Shown here: positions 46,501 to 57,100 of the stretch, in pieces
Position numbering within the stretch: position 1 is the first letter of the stretch
How the letters are laid out: each line of letters starts with the position of its first letter
Notes under the pieces: generated by a model
Databases searched by the model: none
What the model saw: the letters and a program-made list of their open reading frames with translations, nothing else
What the model was told of the DNA's origin: nothing
From: Liolophura sinensis
Lineage: Eukaryota > Mollusca > Polyplacophora > Chitonida > Chitonidae
NCBI RefSeq assembly: GCF_032854445.1
Contig: NC_088295.1
Coordinates: 41,095,385-41,159,384, forward strand
Direction: 5' to 3'
DNA: 64,000 nt
Translations under genes and position numbers: made by a program

Positions 46501-49500
46501 ATGTGAATAAAATTCTTCATGTATACATATACTCTAAATCTTATGTGAATATAACTCTTCATGTATACATATACTCTAAATCTTATGTGAATATAATTCT
46601 TCATGTATACATATACTCTAAATCTTATGTGAATATAACTCTTCATGTATACATATACTCCAAATCTTATGTGAATAAAATTCTTCATGTATACATATAC
46701 TCTAAATCTTATGTGAATAAAATTCTTCATGTATACATATACTCTAAATCTTACGTGAATAAAATTCTTCATGTATACATATACTCTAAATCTCTATTTT
46801 ACCTGAACAGCATCCTCATCAAAGACTTATTTGCTTGTATATGTATTTATTAACTAGTGTGATTGGTGTTTAACGCTCAACTGAAGGGTATTTCACCTTA
46901 ATATACAACTATCATTATGGTGGGAGTAATCCTGGAAGATCCTGGAGGAAAGTTTATGTGCAGAAATACCTAAATCTACTTGTTGTTGTTGTTGCTGTTG
47001 TTTACAGACCCCCTGGTCACCATGCTGAACCTCACACTGCGATGGGTTTCTGTTTCTTTAACACTGTCGCTGTAGCAGCAAAGTACGCACAGAAGAAATA
47101 TGCATTGAAACGGTATGTTGGTGGAACATTTATTAGACAAATTCTGAAATCTTTTTTGTACATGTATGGTGTATAAGGAACTTGAGGTGCAATTTTTCTT
47201 TTGCAGATATCATCAATGTACATAGAACTGAAACTATGTTTTCTGATGTCAGTAATGTTTGTAAATATTACAACTGTTCCGAGGCACAACACATTATACT
47301 CCAGGAAACAGCTGACAGACTTCGTTGCACAGTAAACGAAATGGGTACTTATGGTATGGGTTAAATCTGTCCATACTTTTGTGTACTACAATGAAAGTTA
47401 GCAGGTTGGAACAGTCTGATAACATAGATTAGGCCCAGCTTAATTTGATCATAAAGCGGCACAGCTTAGGGGCCACTTTGAACACTGACTGTGTTATACA
47501 GGTCAGCCCTCCTCTTGTTTCATCATTAAAAGATGAAAATAAAGTGAGTATGACTTCATATATCCCCATCTGTTTCCTCCAGATTATTGTAATTGACATC
47601 CCCGTCTTTCCACAGCGTCTTAATTCTGGACTGGGATGTTCACCATGGTAACGGAACACAACACATGCTTGACGATGATCCAAGGTTAGATGTTCTGATT
47701 TCTGTTCTGTCTAACAATATTTTTTGTGCATTTAATCACGAATCTAGATTTTCATTCATGATATAACATCTGATGAAAGCCATATCTGCTTCCCGGCTAC
47801 ACATGATCTCACCACAAATTACTGAAAAACTGCTGATGTGATCTTAACACCTCAATTATTCATTCTTTCATTTATTCATAAAATATCATATTTAAATGTT
47901 GCTTTTACACATTATACATGTTTGACCCAACTTGTTAAATTCTTGCAAAGCAAACTACATGTGGTTTAAAAATAATAATACATATTTGATCTTGTTTGTT
48001 AAAATCTGTCTGAATTTGTTTTCAGTGTCCTCTTCATATCTCTTCACCGGTTTGACCATGGGTATTTCTACCCTGGTTCAGAAGATGGTGACTATGGAGT
48101 TGTGGGCGTGAAAGAGGGGAAGGGTTTTAATGTCAACATTCCTTGGAACACAGAAAGATTCTCTGGCAAAGTATGTGATATCATTGTTATAACCTGCACA
48201 ATTTTGATATCTTAATTACAAATTGATATTCTACAGTTTGCTGTTACAAAGTAAAGGGGGTATATCTTGAGGGTTAGGGAACCTGTTTACTTAAGCTTGA
48301 GTTTCTTATCAAGAACAAGTGCCTACCTCTAAGGATAATTGTGATTTATTTATTAATCCCTTGTTAAGCATTGAAGTGATGAGGTGATTGCCTCTTGTTT
48401 AATTAAGTACCCATTTAAAGGCTTATTAAGTAAGAAATGAGTAGACGGTGTGATTAAGCCTCTGTGTACAAGTTAAATGAGCAAAGAAATGCCCATTAGA
48501 GCAATTTGTCAGGTTTCTCATAACCCTTCTGTATAACAACTCTTACAATTAACAAAGATACGTGGCCACGTTTGCTTGACAATTAACCTAATACATGCAC
48601 ACACTCACACACACACACACACACATGTATATATATGTATGTAGAACAAGGCATTACTGAACTGAAATTAAGGAAGCTTTCTGCTCTGTTTCAGCACGGC
48701 ATGGGGGATTCTGAATACATCACAGCTTTCCAACAAGTGGTGATGCCTATAGCATATGAGGTATGTGACCAGGTGTTAGCGGGTAGATTTATCAACTAGA
48801 TAATGCTATGCATGTAACATTAAACATCATAAAAGTCATAGCTGATTTGTTTTCAGATATCCTGTTCATTATTTATGTTGACAGATGTGTGTGTTAGGTT
48901 AATATACACTGTGACACGTGCAAATACAAATGTGACGCTTTACGACTACGAGGGAGGAGACAGGTATTTGGTGATGTAAATCTGCTGCATTTAAAAATTC
49001 TGAATTACTGTATTTTGCTCAGGTTCAAAGTGTAGAAAGGATGAAGTAATTTAGGAATGACAGTGTAATATATTTCCCTTTCACTTAGTTTATTAGTAAT
49101 GTATAAGTAAATGATTGTGTATATGTTTTCTGCACAGTTCTGCCCAGAGTTGGTGCTGGTGTCAGCTGGATTTGATGCAGCACGAGGGGATCCTTTGGTA
49201 GGTACTCTCAGCCGTCATGGCTCATGCCATCTATTCTGCAGTGACAAGATTTGGACTATAAGCACAAGGCATGCATGAGTTCAGTCCCATCATTGCACAA
49301 GGAAATTGCATGGAGTTTTCCCCTCTATCAGTTTTCATAGCCCCAGAAACCATAACTTGATGGCGCTTATGGAGCTGTTAGCACTCTTACAGAACCTTAC
49401 ATTGAAGACAACTTGTCTTTCACCAGTATGATATCCAAGTTATGACATGTGGGAAATTTTCTTCATAACATTGACAAAGGTGTGTAGTTTTACACTGGGC

Positions 49501-52500
49501 AATCCAGTTTCCTCCAGTTGTAAAACTGAAAGAAGTTTTTGAGCATGGCGTTAAACAGCTGTCAGATAAATAAACATTTTTCTTTTACAACACATGACTC
49601 AACTTTTCATGGAGAAACTGTGATATAAAGTTTATACATTGTAATTTTGACTTTTTAACGTAAGACCCTTCACTCTACAGAGATCGATTCTACAAAACCA
49701 TTTCTAACTTGAGTCAAAATTTGAAATATGATTTTGGAGCTTATTTTTGGGCAGTAGAAATTAAAATTTGGACCACCCCATCTGTGCTACATCCAGGCAA
49801 TTCTGTGTTTAAATTTTAACTTCAAGTGGGAAAAAGTAACTGTGGTGATGAAATTTTAAATTTTGACTTACCAAAAGTCGGAAGTAGCTTTGTTGTATAG
49901 GCCATACTTCCTGGCGAGTGAGGAGCCAGCCAGTTATGTGGAGAGTTTTATTTTATGTATTGTGAATTGTTTGAAGGTTGTGTATCAAGATTTGTTGTAT
50001 TCTGTACATATACATGTGTATGACATACTCACAGGGTGGATATGACATCTCACCAGAGGGCTATAGTCACATGACCCACATGCTGATGTCACTGGCCAAT
50101 GGGAATGTCATTCTGGTGCTGGAGGTAAGGATTGTGTGTCAGCATTTTCAAAAAGTTTGTGTGTTATTTGTGAAAACAAAAGCTATGAAAATTGGCGTAT
50201 TTTACATTTCATGAGTTACATTGAAAATTTATGATTTATTATGAGAGAAACCTTAACTGTATCATGACTTGTGCTTGGTACTTGTGGTTTCGATAATTCA
50301 TTTGATAGCATTAACTTCAATGTGGTGCCCTAATGCTAGGATTAGTCTCTGGTTGTGAATGACTAAATAAATGCTTGGAACCTTCTGTCATGCGGGAGAA
50401 TGAATATTGATGTGTTTTTCTATCGTCTCATGTACATGGAAACAAACATTGTTGTATCCTTGTGTCATTGTCTTGTGTTAATACATGTAAATGAATGAAG
50501 TTTTAGTGTCTTCTCCCAAAATCTCATATAAATGAATTTATAAATGATTTATAATGATTTGGGCCTCCTGCCATTGCCATGTTTAAATGAGTGAATGAGA
50601 CAGCACTGAATGCACTGACCAATAATGTCGGCACACATCCATTTCCTGTGCCAGTGAAGGAAAGGAACAAAATTAGCAACAATCCTGTATCAACAAATCA
50701 TATATATTTTTTTTTTTTATTTTCAATGTGTCCAAGTTTTGATTCTTAATGATTATATATATGATGGAAGAGATGAGAAATCCAGAAACAGTGCAAACCT
50801 GACAGGCTGTCTTTTATTTTGTAGGGTGGTTATAACCTGACTTCTATCTCTAACTCAATGGCTGCCTGCACAAGTATTCTCCAGGGTGGACCCTGCCCAC
50901 AGTTAGAGCCCTTAGAGCCATGTGATAGGTAGGATTCCTTGTGTATTACAATGTCCTTGTATGTAAATCTTGTCTTTTGATGACCCTCTAGGTGACATAT
51001 TTCATTACACTTTCTGAACATAATGTTTGAATCTTCAGGCTACATGCATGAAGATGTTAATACAAAGAGAAAAAAACAGTAAACCTTTATATCCATTCTC
51101 AAGTTTTCCGAATGTTACATGTATTTGTGAAGGACCAAATGGCTTCTGCTGGAAGCTGTTCATGAGGGACTTCTCAAATCCAGCTTTGGTTTTGCTGGAG
51201 GGTTTTTCAGACACATGTTAATTGATATGGTTTTCGTCCTCTCTTCTTTGTGCTGTCTTTCATCCACCCATAAAATAGAGCTCCATGACATATAGCGGAA
51301 AACCCCAACAAAATATGTAAGTAAGTAAATATCTATGTTGACCTGTGGCTTAGATGATGGTTAATTTGCGAGTATTAAAAATGTGTGATAGATATCCTGT
51401 TTCATTAGCCTGTTTAGATGTCAATTCTGGATCAAAATTCAATGTAGGAAAAATTTTCCAGGTATATTTTGTTTATTTACAGTGCTGTCAGAACAATAAG
51501 AAATGTATTGAATACACAGAAGAAATACTGGAAGTGTCTGAAGTTCAGAGGTAAGGTGTGATAAAGTCAATCAGTGTTCAAAGCTTTGTCTTATACATAT
51601 TTATATCAGTGGACAAGACCATTCTGTATTGTTCCTTGTTCTTAATAGTGTGAAAAACATGGTAACATAACAACAATCTTGCTCCTCTCTTTTTTATAAT
51701 TTTTTATGTCATTATGATATATCAGAACTATTTATTTATTTGATTGTTGCTTATAAACACAACACTCTTTTAGCTCTTGCATTAATTGTTACAACAGGTA
51801 TTGAAAGCTTTATGTAGATTTTCTTCATTCAAATAAATGCTGTTGCTCTAGGATGTGTTTTATTTTTAACCAGTGTGCATTCCACTGGTGCAAACAGAGC
51901 AGCAGGAACAAGAGGATGTGTCAGAGGTAACAGATGCTATGAAGGATATGTCAGTTGACAGGTAAGTGATAGTGTTAAAATGGGTATCTCTGGGAAGAGT
52001 TTAACTATTGAGCTATGTAAGCATTTCACAAACAAGGATTGATGACATCATATATTACTCCATTACGACAGCAAAAGGAATTTCTTTCCTACCTGCACGT
52101 TCAGGTAAGACATGGTCTGCCTACAATATTTGCACTGTCGTTTTGGCCAACAGTCTATGAGTGTATATTGCAAAAAGGCTCCCTCTCTCCCATGCAGATC
52201 GGGTAGTGTTCCTATGATTGCAGTAGAAAAATCAGGTGCAATTAACTTTGGCACACCTGCCCATGGTTTAAAGTTCATGGCACAGGTCAGAAAAGTTTCA
52301 CTTGGTGTTATAATGAAGTACAATTTCAAGTGATATTACCTAGATGTATCTCTCTGGTATGCTAATATAAGGTTGGTACAGTGATGATTTATATTTCAAA
52401 ATTATATATATCTACTAAAAAAATATATTTCCCGTCATCTTTCTTTGCGCTGTGACAAACTCTCAGAGTTAACCAGTCAATCATTTGTCAGTAGTGCTTG

Positions 52501-54991
52501 ACAGTAAACCAGATTGAAATGTGTTTTCAAAATACACTTGTATAATTATGCAGTATTTTGTGATCTTCCACTAGTACATACTTCAAAATGCATGCGCAAA
52601 GAAGTGAAACATGTTATAACAAAAGTTACTTGTCTGACTGTGTGATGTGTTTAGCTGCCGAAGTAATGATTGTTGGACTGTTGTAATATATAAATATATG
52701 GAATTTAGGAGTAAATGCCAGACCTATTCATCGGTTACAGCACAAACACAGATGGTGAGAACTCTGGTGACAGGAAGGAAGAAGATCCACTGGGAGCTGA
52801 CATTACTACAGGTAAGGCTCCTGAATTTTCCCATCAGAGAGTATTCAGTTTCATGCTTTTCATATAAAATGCTACAGCGTGGAGTTTAAAACCAGACCAA
52901 AGATGACTGTTGTTCATTCCTGACGTTACAGCAGGTTAAACTCAAAACCTTTAACCCATGAGGGTATTTTGTCCCATTCTCTGAAGACTGTTGTTCTGTT
53001 GTTCTTGTTTTGCAAGTCAATCATGACTAGGTTGTCATATATTAAAGTATGAGATTATATCTTATGTAATTGAATTACCCAGTTGCTGCTTACATGGCTG
53101 ACAACTGTCATAAACACAGCTATTTTGAAGCCTGACTTGTATATAATGTTTCCAGAGGCAGCAGATGGAGCCTGTGGTGGGTCAGTCTCAGCAGGTGTCT
53201 TCCTGGACCTACTATCTCAGCAGGTTAGTTTTGTCTTATGTCCATGAGGCCAGATCAGAACTTTCTTCTGACTAGTTTCAAACCAAGGAGTAAGAATGTA
53301 AATCCAAGAAAAGATAAGGTCTTCATTTCAACATTAACTTTATGCCATTTACAAAATTATTAAACAAATTATTTTGTACATAATGGACACTCATTGAAGT
53401 GGATAGTCATGCACTTGTCTAAATTATATTTTCAAATTTGCCAGCTACATTGACTTAGCAAAGTGCATTGATTTCCTCTGGCCTGTTCCTTATTTTCTGT
53501 CTTTTTTTAAACATCTGTCCACTATTGACTATGTTGTGTGTAGAATAAAATACCTAGATTCAACTGAGTAAGGCACCATTCAATCGATCAGCCATTCAGT
53601 GTAATTATTAAAGAACTAAGATTATATCTTATGTGTTGAGGTAAATATTTGTGTTATGTGGACAGGGTTATGATGCTATGTATGCCGTCCAGCCAGTTCC
53701 GTGGTGTCCACATCTGGACACTGTCCAGCCTCTCCCTGCTCAAGGCCTCAACACTGCAGACCCTTGTGAAAATTGTGGCAATGTGGGAGAAAATTGGGTC
53801 TGCCTGGTCTGTTATAAGGTACATATAGGTGGCTGTGAATAGTAGTAATCAGAGTAATGAAGTAGTTCAATGGAACATGTGCTTATGTGGATATACCCTT
53901 ATGGGCTGCCTTGGTAATGAATACAGTTCTGGCTCACTTGGTGAATACAACTGTAACAGCAGTAGTAATAAATTGCCTACATTACTGGCTACATGTAGTT
54001 ATAGTTCAAGCAAGGAACCTGCTGATGTGACATGTTGGACAGAGTGCCAGCCTCATAAGGAGAAGATTCAGGGCTCATTCCCATGTTGAGTCAAATTTAA
54101 AGACATAAAAATCATTAACCTTTTGCTGCACATTGTCATAGAGAATCACCTGGTCGTGATGTGTTACATCACCTCTCTGTTTTACGTTGACAGGTGTACT
54201 GCAGTAGGTTTGTGAACGAGCACATGGTGTTACACGGTGTCACAGCGAACCACCTGGTCGTCCTTAGTTACGCTGACCTGTCAGTATGGTGTTACGGATG
54301 TGACACCTATGTGGATAACCAGGTGTGTCTTTTATTCTTGTATAATTTTTATTGCTTCGTTGCCGTTTGACATAATTATTATGAGGACAGTTATTTGTGG
54401 TGCTAATGATGTCTCTCAGTTTATCTGTTGGATCTACATATAAGTACTCAAATGTTGATAAAATATCAAGAAAGTTTTTTGCTAAGAAACATCTTTGGAA
54501 GGATCTGTAGGCCTGATTCAGTTTTGTACCTGTACAAGTCATGTCTTTGTATATGTATGTCTCCTCCGAAGCATGTCTTCACAACCGCTCACTAATCCTT
54601 GCCAGACACACGGAATTGTGCTCAAGGAAGATTTTTACATTCCATAGATGGATTTGTCTGTCTTTTGATTGTTTGTTTGATCCTCTTGCCCTTTTAAAAA
54701 AAAAAAAATTGTTAGCTTTCTCTCCTCTTAACTAGTATAGTTAAGAGGAGTAGTATCTATTTTTCATTGTTTTAATATCTTTCCTTTTAATGAAAGAATT
54801 TGAGTGATATTTTTGGTAACAAATGAGACTATCTGATATACTTACAAGTAATCATAGTTTGAATGTGTGATTTGATTCCTCTCTTACTAATACATTTCCT
54901 TATCCTTATATTACAGATTATCCATGCTGCTAAAAGTATGGCACATTTGTCTAAATTTGGATCAGCCTTGCCAGGATCTTCCTCAAGATGA
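32259..54991 (+). CDS. HDAC6: HDAC6, tandem-domain cytoplasmic deacetylase with ZnF-UBP
   Basis: HDAC6 removes acetyl groups from tubulin, cortactin and other cytoplasmic proteins, and binds free ubiquitin C-termini for aggresome transport. The exons are 32254-32409 (ATG 32259), 32716-32966, 33910-34047, 34472-34509, 34730-34871, 35497-35634, 35909-35980, 36450-36475, 36959-37063, 37889-37957, 38302-38428, 38931-38996, 39350-39409 (or 39939-39998), 40799-40888, 41567-41673, 42023-42148, 42952-43101, 43539-43592, 44215-44302, 45093-45133, 45644-45740, 45993-46064, 46266-46291, 47008-47112, 47616-47684, 48026-48170, 48695-48760, 49138-49197, 50035-50124, 50825-50928, 51483-51550, 51874-51961, 52741-52811, 53156-53223, 53666-53818, 54194-54322, 54917-54991. 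The coding sum is 3525 nt, an exact multiple of three, giving 1174 residues (human HDAC6 is about 1215). The ATG has G at -3 and +4. No frame break was found. Confidence 0.96.
34378..34432 (-). mobile_element. SINE family 1 tail fragment
   Basis: Reverse complement of the family tail (ATTGGTGTTTTACGCTGTGC) in an HDAC6 intron. Confidence 0.8.
34730..41673 (+). CDS. HDAC6: HDAC6 catalytic domain 1 (CD1)
   Basis: This is the first class IIb deacetylase domain. The catalytic pair PPGHHAE is in exon 36959-37063 (His codons 36969 and 36972). Zinc ligands Asp and His of DWDVHHG are at 37908 and 37914. The third zinc ligand Asp is in the alternative exon pair (39386 or 39975). The catalytic Tyr of GGY is at 41573-41575. 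All core residues are present, so the domain is predicted active. In vertebrates CD1 has narrower substrate use than CD2, linked to a Lys gatekeeper. Here that position depends on which 60-nt exon is used. Confidence 0.95.
35215..35310 (+). mobile_element. SINE family 1 3' fragment
   Basis: Contains ATAATGGTGGCTGCCACTGT and GAAATATTCTTCAGTTCAGC with an A-rich tail. Confidence 0.75.
37188..37381 (+). mobile_element. SINE family 1, 5'-truncated
   Basis: Begins at the B box (GCTGTGAGTTCAAAGTC) and runs to the (AAAT)n tail. A stretch near the tail (TATAAG) is missing. Confidence 0.88.
37543..37636. repeat. 23-bp palindromic tandem repeat in an HDAC6 intron
   Basis: Four copies of ACCATATAATGCTATATGGC-type units. 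Each contains the inverted repeat CCATATA-ATGC-TATATGG. Confidence 0.9.
39350..39409 (+). CDS. HDAC6: HDAC6 CD1 alternative exon a (Glu gatekeeper)
   Basis: A 60-nt, phase 0-0 exon bounded by ACATTTCAG and GTAGAG. It encodes [20 protein letters not shown]. The zinc-ligand Asp codon is 39386-39388. The last residue, which aligns with the gatekeeper of the family (Leu in CD2, Lys in vertebrate CD1, Met274 in HDAC8), is Glu. The GDP triplet normally before it reads GCP here. Confidence 0.9.
39399..39938 (+). promoter_or_regulatory. HDAC6: Intron between the two alternative CD1 exons
   Basis: This 529-bp spacer separates the alternative exons and should hold the elements that select between them. 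Exon a's donor is GTAGAG (weak), and its read-through would stop four codons later. The spacer is long enough for splicing, so exclusivity, if real, would need competing RNA structure or repressor binding rather than steric clash. Confidence 0.3.
39939..39998 (+). CDS. HDAC6: HDAC6 CD1 alternative exon b (Lys gatekeeper)
   Basis: A second 60-nt, phase 0-0 exon lies 529 bp after exon a, bounded by TTTGTTAG and GTACTG. It encodes [20 protein letters not shown], the same structural segment as exon a. The zinc-ligand Asp codon is 39975-39977, and the gatekeeper position is Lys, as in vertebrate CD1. It is open, in phase and spliceable at both ends. Use of one exon at a time is inferred, because inclusion of both would duplicate a core strand. 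Confidence 0.85.
41226..41484 (+). mobile_element. SINE family 1, full length, diverged
   Basis: Head, B box (GTGAGTTCAAGTGCAG), body and shortened tail in an HDAC6 intron. Confidence 0.82.
42023..43592 (+). CDS. HDAC6: HDAC6 inter-catalytic linker (exons 42023-42148, 42952-43101, 43539-43592)
   Basis: This follows CD1 with a helix containing [12 protein letters not shown], typical of the end of class II domains, then a linker with a helical segment (about [11 protein letters not shown]) before CD2 opens with T-C-L-V-F-D. In vertebrates the linker packs CD1 against CD2 and binds dynein. The 42023-42148 exon ends at a donor that has been tandemly amplified (42149-42465). Confidence 0.9.
42100..42465. 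repeat. 46-bp tandem repeat including the 5' splice site of an HDAC6 exon
   Basis: The last ~30 bp of exon 42023-42148 plus its donor are repeated. GTGAGT motifs occur at 42149 (real), 42230, 42276, 42322, 42368 and 42460, with decayed ones at about 42184 and 42414. Spacing is 46 bp except for a first truncated unit. Each unit keeps T-A-C-C-C-A-G-A-G-G-T-C-A-A exon sequence. Confidence 0.95.
43539..50928 (+). CDS. HDAC6: HDAC6 catalytic domain 2 (CD2)
   Basis: This is the second deacetylase domain, the main tubulin deacetylase in vertebrates. Catalytic His-His of PPGHHAE is in exon 47008-47112 (codons 47018 and 47021). Zinc ligands of DWDVHHG are Asp 47635 and His 47641. The third ligand Asp of SAGFD is at 49174-49176, the catalytic Tyr of GGY at 50831-50833. 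The gatekeeper is Leu (49195-49197), as in other CD2 domains, consistent with broad activity. Exon lengths mirror CD1. Confidence 0.96.
45897..45936. repeat. (CCA)n microsatellite
   Basis: About 12 CCA/CAC triplets lie 56 bp before the acceptor of HDAC6 exon 45993-46064. They produce poly-Pro/poly-Thr/poly-Gly open frames that are not genes. Confidence 0.95.
46340..46795. repeat. 42-bp minisatellite in an HDAC6 CD2 intron
   Basis: About 10 copies of a 42-bp unit (core TTCATGTATACATATACTCT) lie in the intron after the 26-nt microexon 46266-46291. The unit is a multiple of three, which explains spurious open frames on both strands. Confidence 0.95.
46857..46945 (-). mobile_element. SINE family 1 3' fragment
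   Basis: Reverse complement of tail and end of body, beside the 42-bp minisatellite. Confidence 0.75.
48600..48627. repeat. (AC)n microsatellite
   Basis: A run of CA dinucleotides in the HDAC6 intron before exon 48695-48760. Confidence 0.95.
49255..49575 (+). mobile_element. Old SINE-like repeat family 3
   Basis: Contains TTCAGTCCCATCATTGCACA and ACTTGTCTTTCACCAGTATG and ends GAGCATGGCGTTAAACAGCT with AAATAAAC. Related to 9935-10282 and 14560-14903. Confidence 0.55.
51483..53223 (+). CDS. HDAC6: HDAC6 CD2-ZnF linker (exons 51483-51550, 51874-51961, 52741-52811, 53156-53223)
   Basis: A short acidic/Gln-rich disordered linker follows the last CD2 helix (Q-K-K-Y-W-K). The long SE14 repeat of human HDAC6, a cytoplasmic retention signal, is absent. 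Phases 1, 2, 1, 0 join correctly. A possible additional cassette exon sits at 52198-52329. Confidence 0.85.
52198..52329 (+). CDS. HDAC6: Possible cassette exon of the HDAC6 linker
   Basis: A strong acceptor (CCCTCTCTCCCATGCAG ending at 52197) precedes 132 nt that are open in the frame demanded by the upstream exon (phase 2 in) and end at AA|GTGATA in phase 2 out. The segment could therefore be included or skipped without frame change. It would add 44 residues containing [11 protein letters not shown]. The donor is mediocre and I recognise no homolog. Confidence 0.3.
53666..54991 (+). CDS. HDAC6: HDAC6 C-terminal ZnF-UBP (BUZ) domain and stop
   Basis: This domain binds the free C-terminal Gly-Gly of ubiquitin. 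Exon 53666-53818 encodes W-C-P-H-L, C-E-N-C-G and N-W-V-C-L-V-C-Y. Exon 54194-54322 encodes [19 protein letters not shown] and V-W-C-Y-G-C. The Cys/His set for three zinc ions appears complete. The Arg after the V-Y-C motif and the Trp and Tyr of the W-C-Y motif, which contact the ubiquitin tail in human HDAC6, are kept. The last exon ends S-S-S-R then TGA at 54989-54991. Confidence 0.95.
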
Positions 54992-57100
54992 TATTTTGTC
55001 TCGTACCCTCTGAGATTTGTGTCAGCTGACTGGAGTGAAATGATACTTTCTGAAATAAATTAGGAGGACAGTGGCAAGAAATTGGAAAGAAGCATGAAAA
55101 CTGTTTAACAGTGCTGAAGTTATTTCAGACAAAATGATATGCTCAGGAAATATTTTCAGTATCTGTTCCAAAAGTATAAGTAGACTAACTTGCCTAAATT
55201 TAGTTTTAACAATTTATCCAACTTGAAAAAATGGAATTTTATTTTCATCCTGTGAAATCATTCCCAAATGTTTAACTAGCTAGTGTGTTCCCTGCGTTGA
55301 AGAATTTTTGAAGCAAGGCAAACACTGAATTTCCGGTCGCAGTGTTTTTTTTTTCTGAATTAAGGCGACACCAATTTTAGTTTGTGTTTTACGGGCAAGC
55401 TGACACTAAAACTTCTACAAAAGTTTAGGAATGAAATCCTCCTGTTTGCTACATTTTTATACCCTCTGCCAATGGTTGGAGAAAGATTTATTCCACTTAA
55501 ACAGATAAACAGTTTAAATTGGTCTGGCCTGTTAATCAACTTCAGGATACATACAATATCTGTATCAGTTCCCCATGTTACCTACACTTTAAAAGCCCCT
55601 TTTTCCTTTTTACATCATCTTTGCATGTAATAAGTTTATTACATTGTTAGGTATTGTCATTTTCCATGGTAAAATTCTGCAATAGGCTTTTTTTTTTGTG
55701 TCTCAAGTACCATTACAGTACCATTAATGTCGAGTAAAACCTTTCGCCTATATACATACATGTATTAGTGACTAAATATTCACAGACTCGTTGTGGGTTT
55801 CCCTTGGGTTCTGTGCGGTTTCCTCCCACCTTTTTGCTGGCCGCCGTCATATAAGTGAAATATTCTTGAGCACAGCGTAAAACAACAATCAAATAAATAA
55901 ATAAAGACACATTATTCATACAGCTGATTATTTCAGGAGCAGTATCTCTGTTTTGATCAATATGGTTTCAACTTTAGAGTTCCAAGTAAATGAGCAATGA
56001 TGGCAACACTGTAATCAGTGCATGAAGGTGTTCCACCCCATGTGTATACTCCGAAGCATTTATGTAAATTTTGTACATAATCAGAAAATATAATTTCTGA
56101 TGGAGTATAAAATATTGGAGGACAAGAGTGGAGTAGGAGTATTTGCAGAAAGAAAGCTACATCTAGTCTGTAGACCAGGGAGGCAGGGTGACAGGGCCCA
56201 AAATTTCTTGTATCTGGTATCAAAATCAGTGTAACTGGTATATAAATATTCTTAAGTCTATTCTTAAACTGTTTGTTCTAAAGATATAAAACATCTGGAA
56301 AACTCAGTTAAACATCCTTCTTATAGTGCATATATGATAAATTTTGTCCGAAAACATGAATTGGTTCTGGAAGCTGATGGATGGTGGAGGAATGAAACAC
56401 AATACATGGTCTCTTGAAAAACATAGCAGAACTGTCTGTATTCGGGTAGCAACTGTTGGTTTATAGAAATTCTAAACAAAATGAAACAAAAATATTGCTT
56501 CTAGTTCTCTTAACATTCAACTTTTGTGTATTTTCAGTTTTAGTGTCATGAAAGTCAGCACGAGTCAATATTATAGTGGAATATTTCAACTGTTGTCAAT
56601 CTGTCGCCGTCCATTTACAAAAGCTGCTTAGTCAAAAGACAAGTTTTGTGTTGGAAATTGGACATGGATTCAACCAAACAGAGGGGAACCTCACATCTGA
56701 ATTCTTTAATGTTTTATAATACTGGAAAGCAAAGTTCTCAGTATGTTTCAAAAGGTTGAATAATTTGGGTAAATGTAATAAGTGCATCCACTTGGTTTGA
56801 TTTTTATCCTAAATTATAATTTATCGTATATATGTACTAGCTTTAATTATATAAAGCCTTATTAAGCAGCACCAGAACATTGCATTATAGTGTAAATTTG
56901 ATTGTTGTATATGGATATTTCAGCTAGTCTGCGACAAATTTAGTAACTTCTCCATCATAACTGGATTGGATAAAAGTATCTCGCTATTAAAACATATTAC
57001 ATATCATATGATACAAAGCTATATTTTTTTTTTATAAAATTCTTAAATTTTTTTTTCTGATTTCTTGTCCTAGTTGAGTGTAGAAGATGAACTTTTATTA
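54992..57100 (+). other. HDAC6: HDAC6 3'UTR (extent uncertain)
   Basis: AT-rich noncoding sequence follows the stop. The first AATAAA is at 55054-55059. A SINE fragment lies at 55783-55906. I cannot decide which poly(A) site is used. Confidence 0.4.
55783..55906 (+). mobile_element. SINE family 1, 3' part
   Basis: 5'-truncated copy with intact tail and (AAAT)n, in or near the HDAC6 3'UTR. Confidence 0.85.

Noticed and set aside
46437-46853. Repetitive open frames on both strands
   Set aside because: 42-bp minisatellite in an intron; no coding signal beyond the unit length.
52063-52329. Minus-strand 88-codon open frame
   Set aside because: No family recognised and no splice or start support; the plus strand offers a better phase-consistent exon.
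53829-54089. 86-codon open frame between the two zinc-finger exons
   Set aside because: It lies in an intron between well-supported exons and has no homology or splice support.
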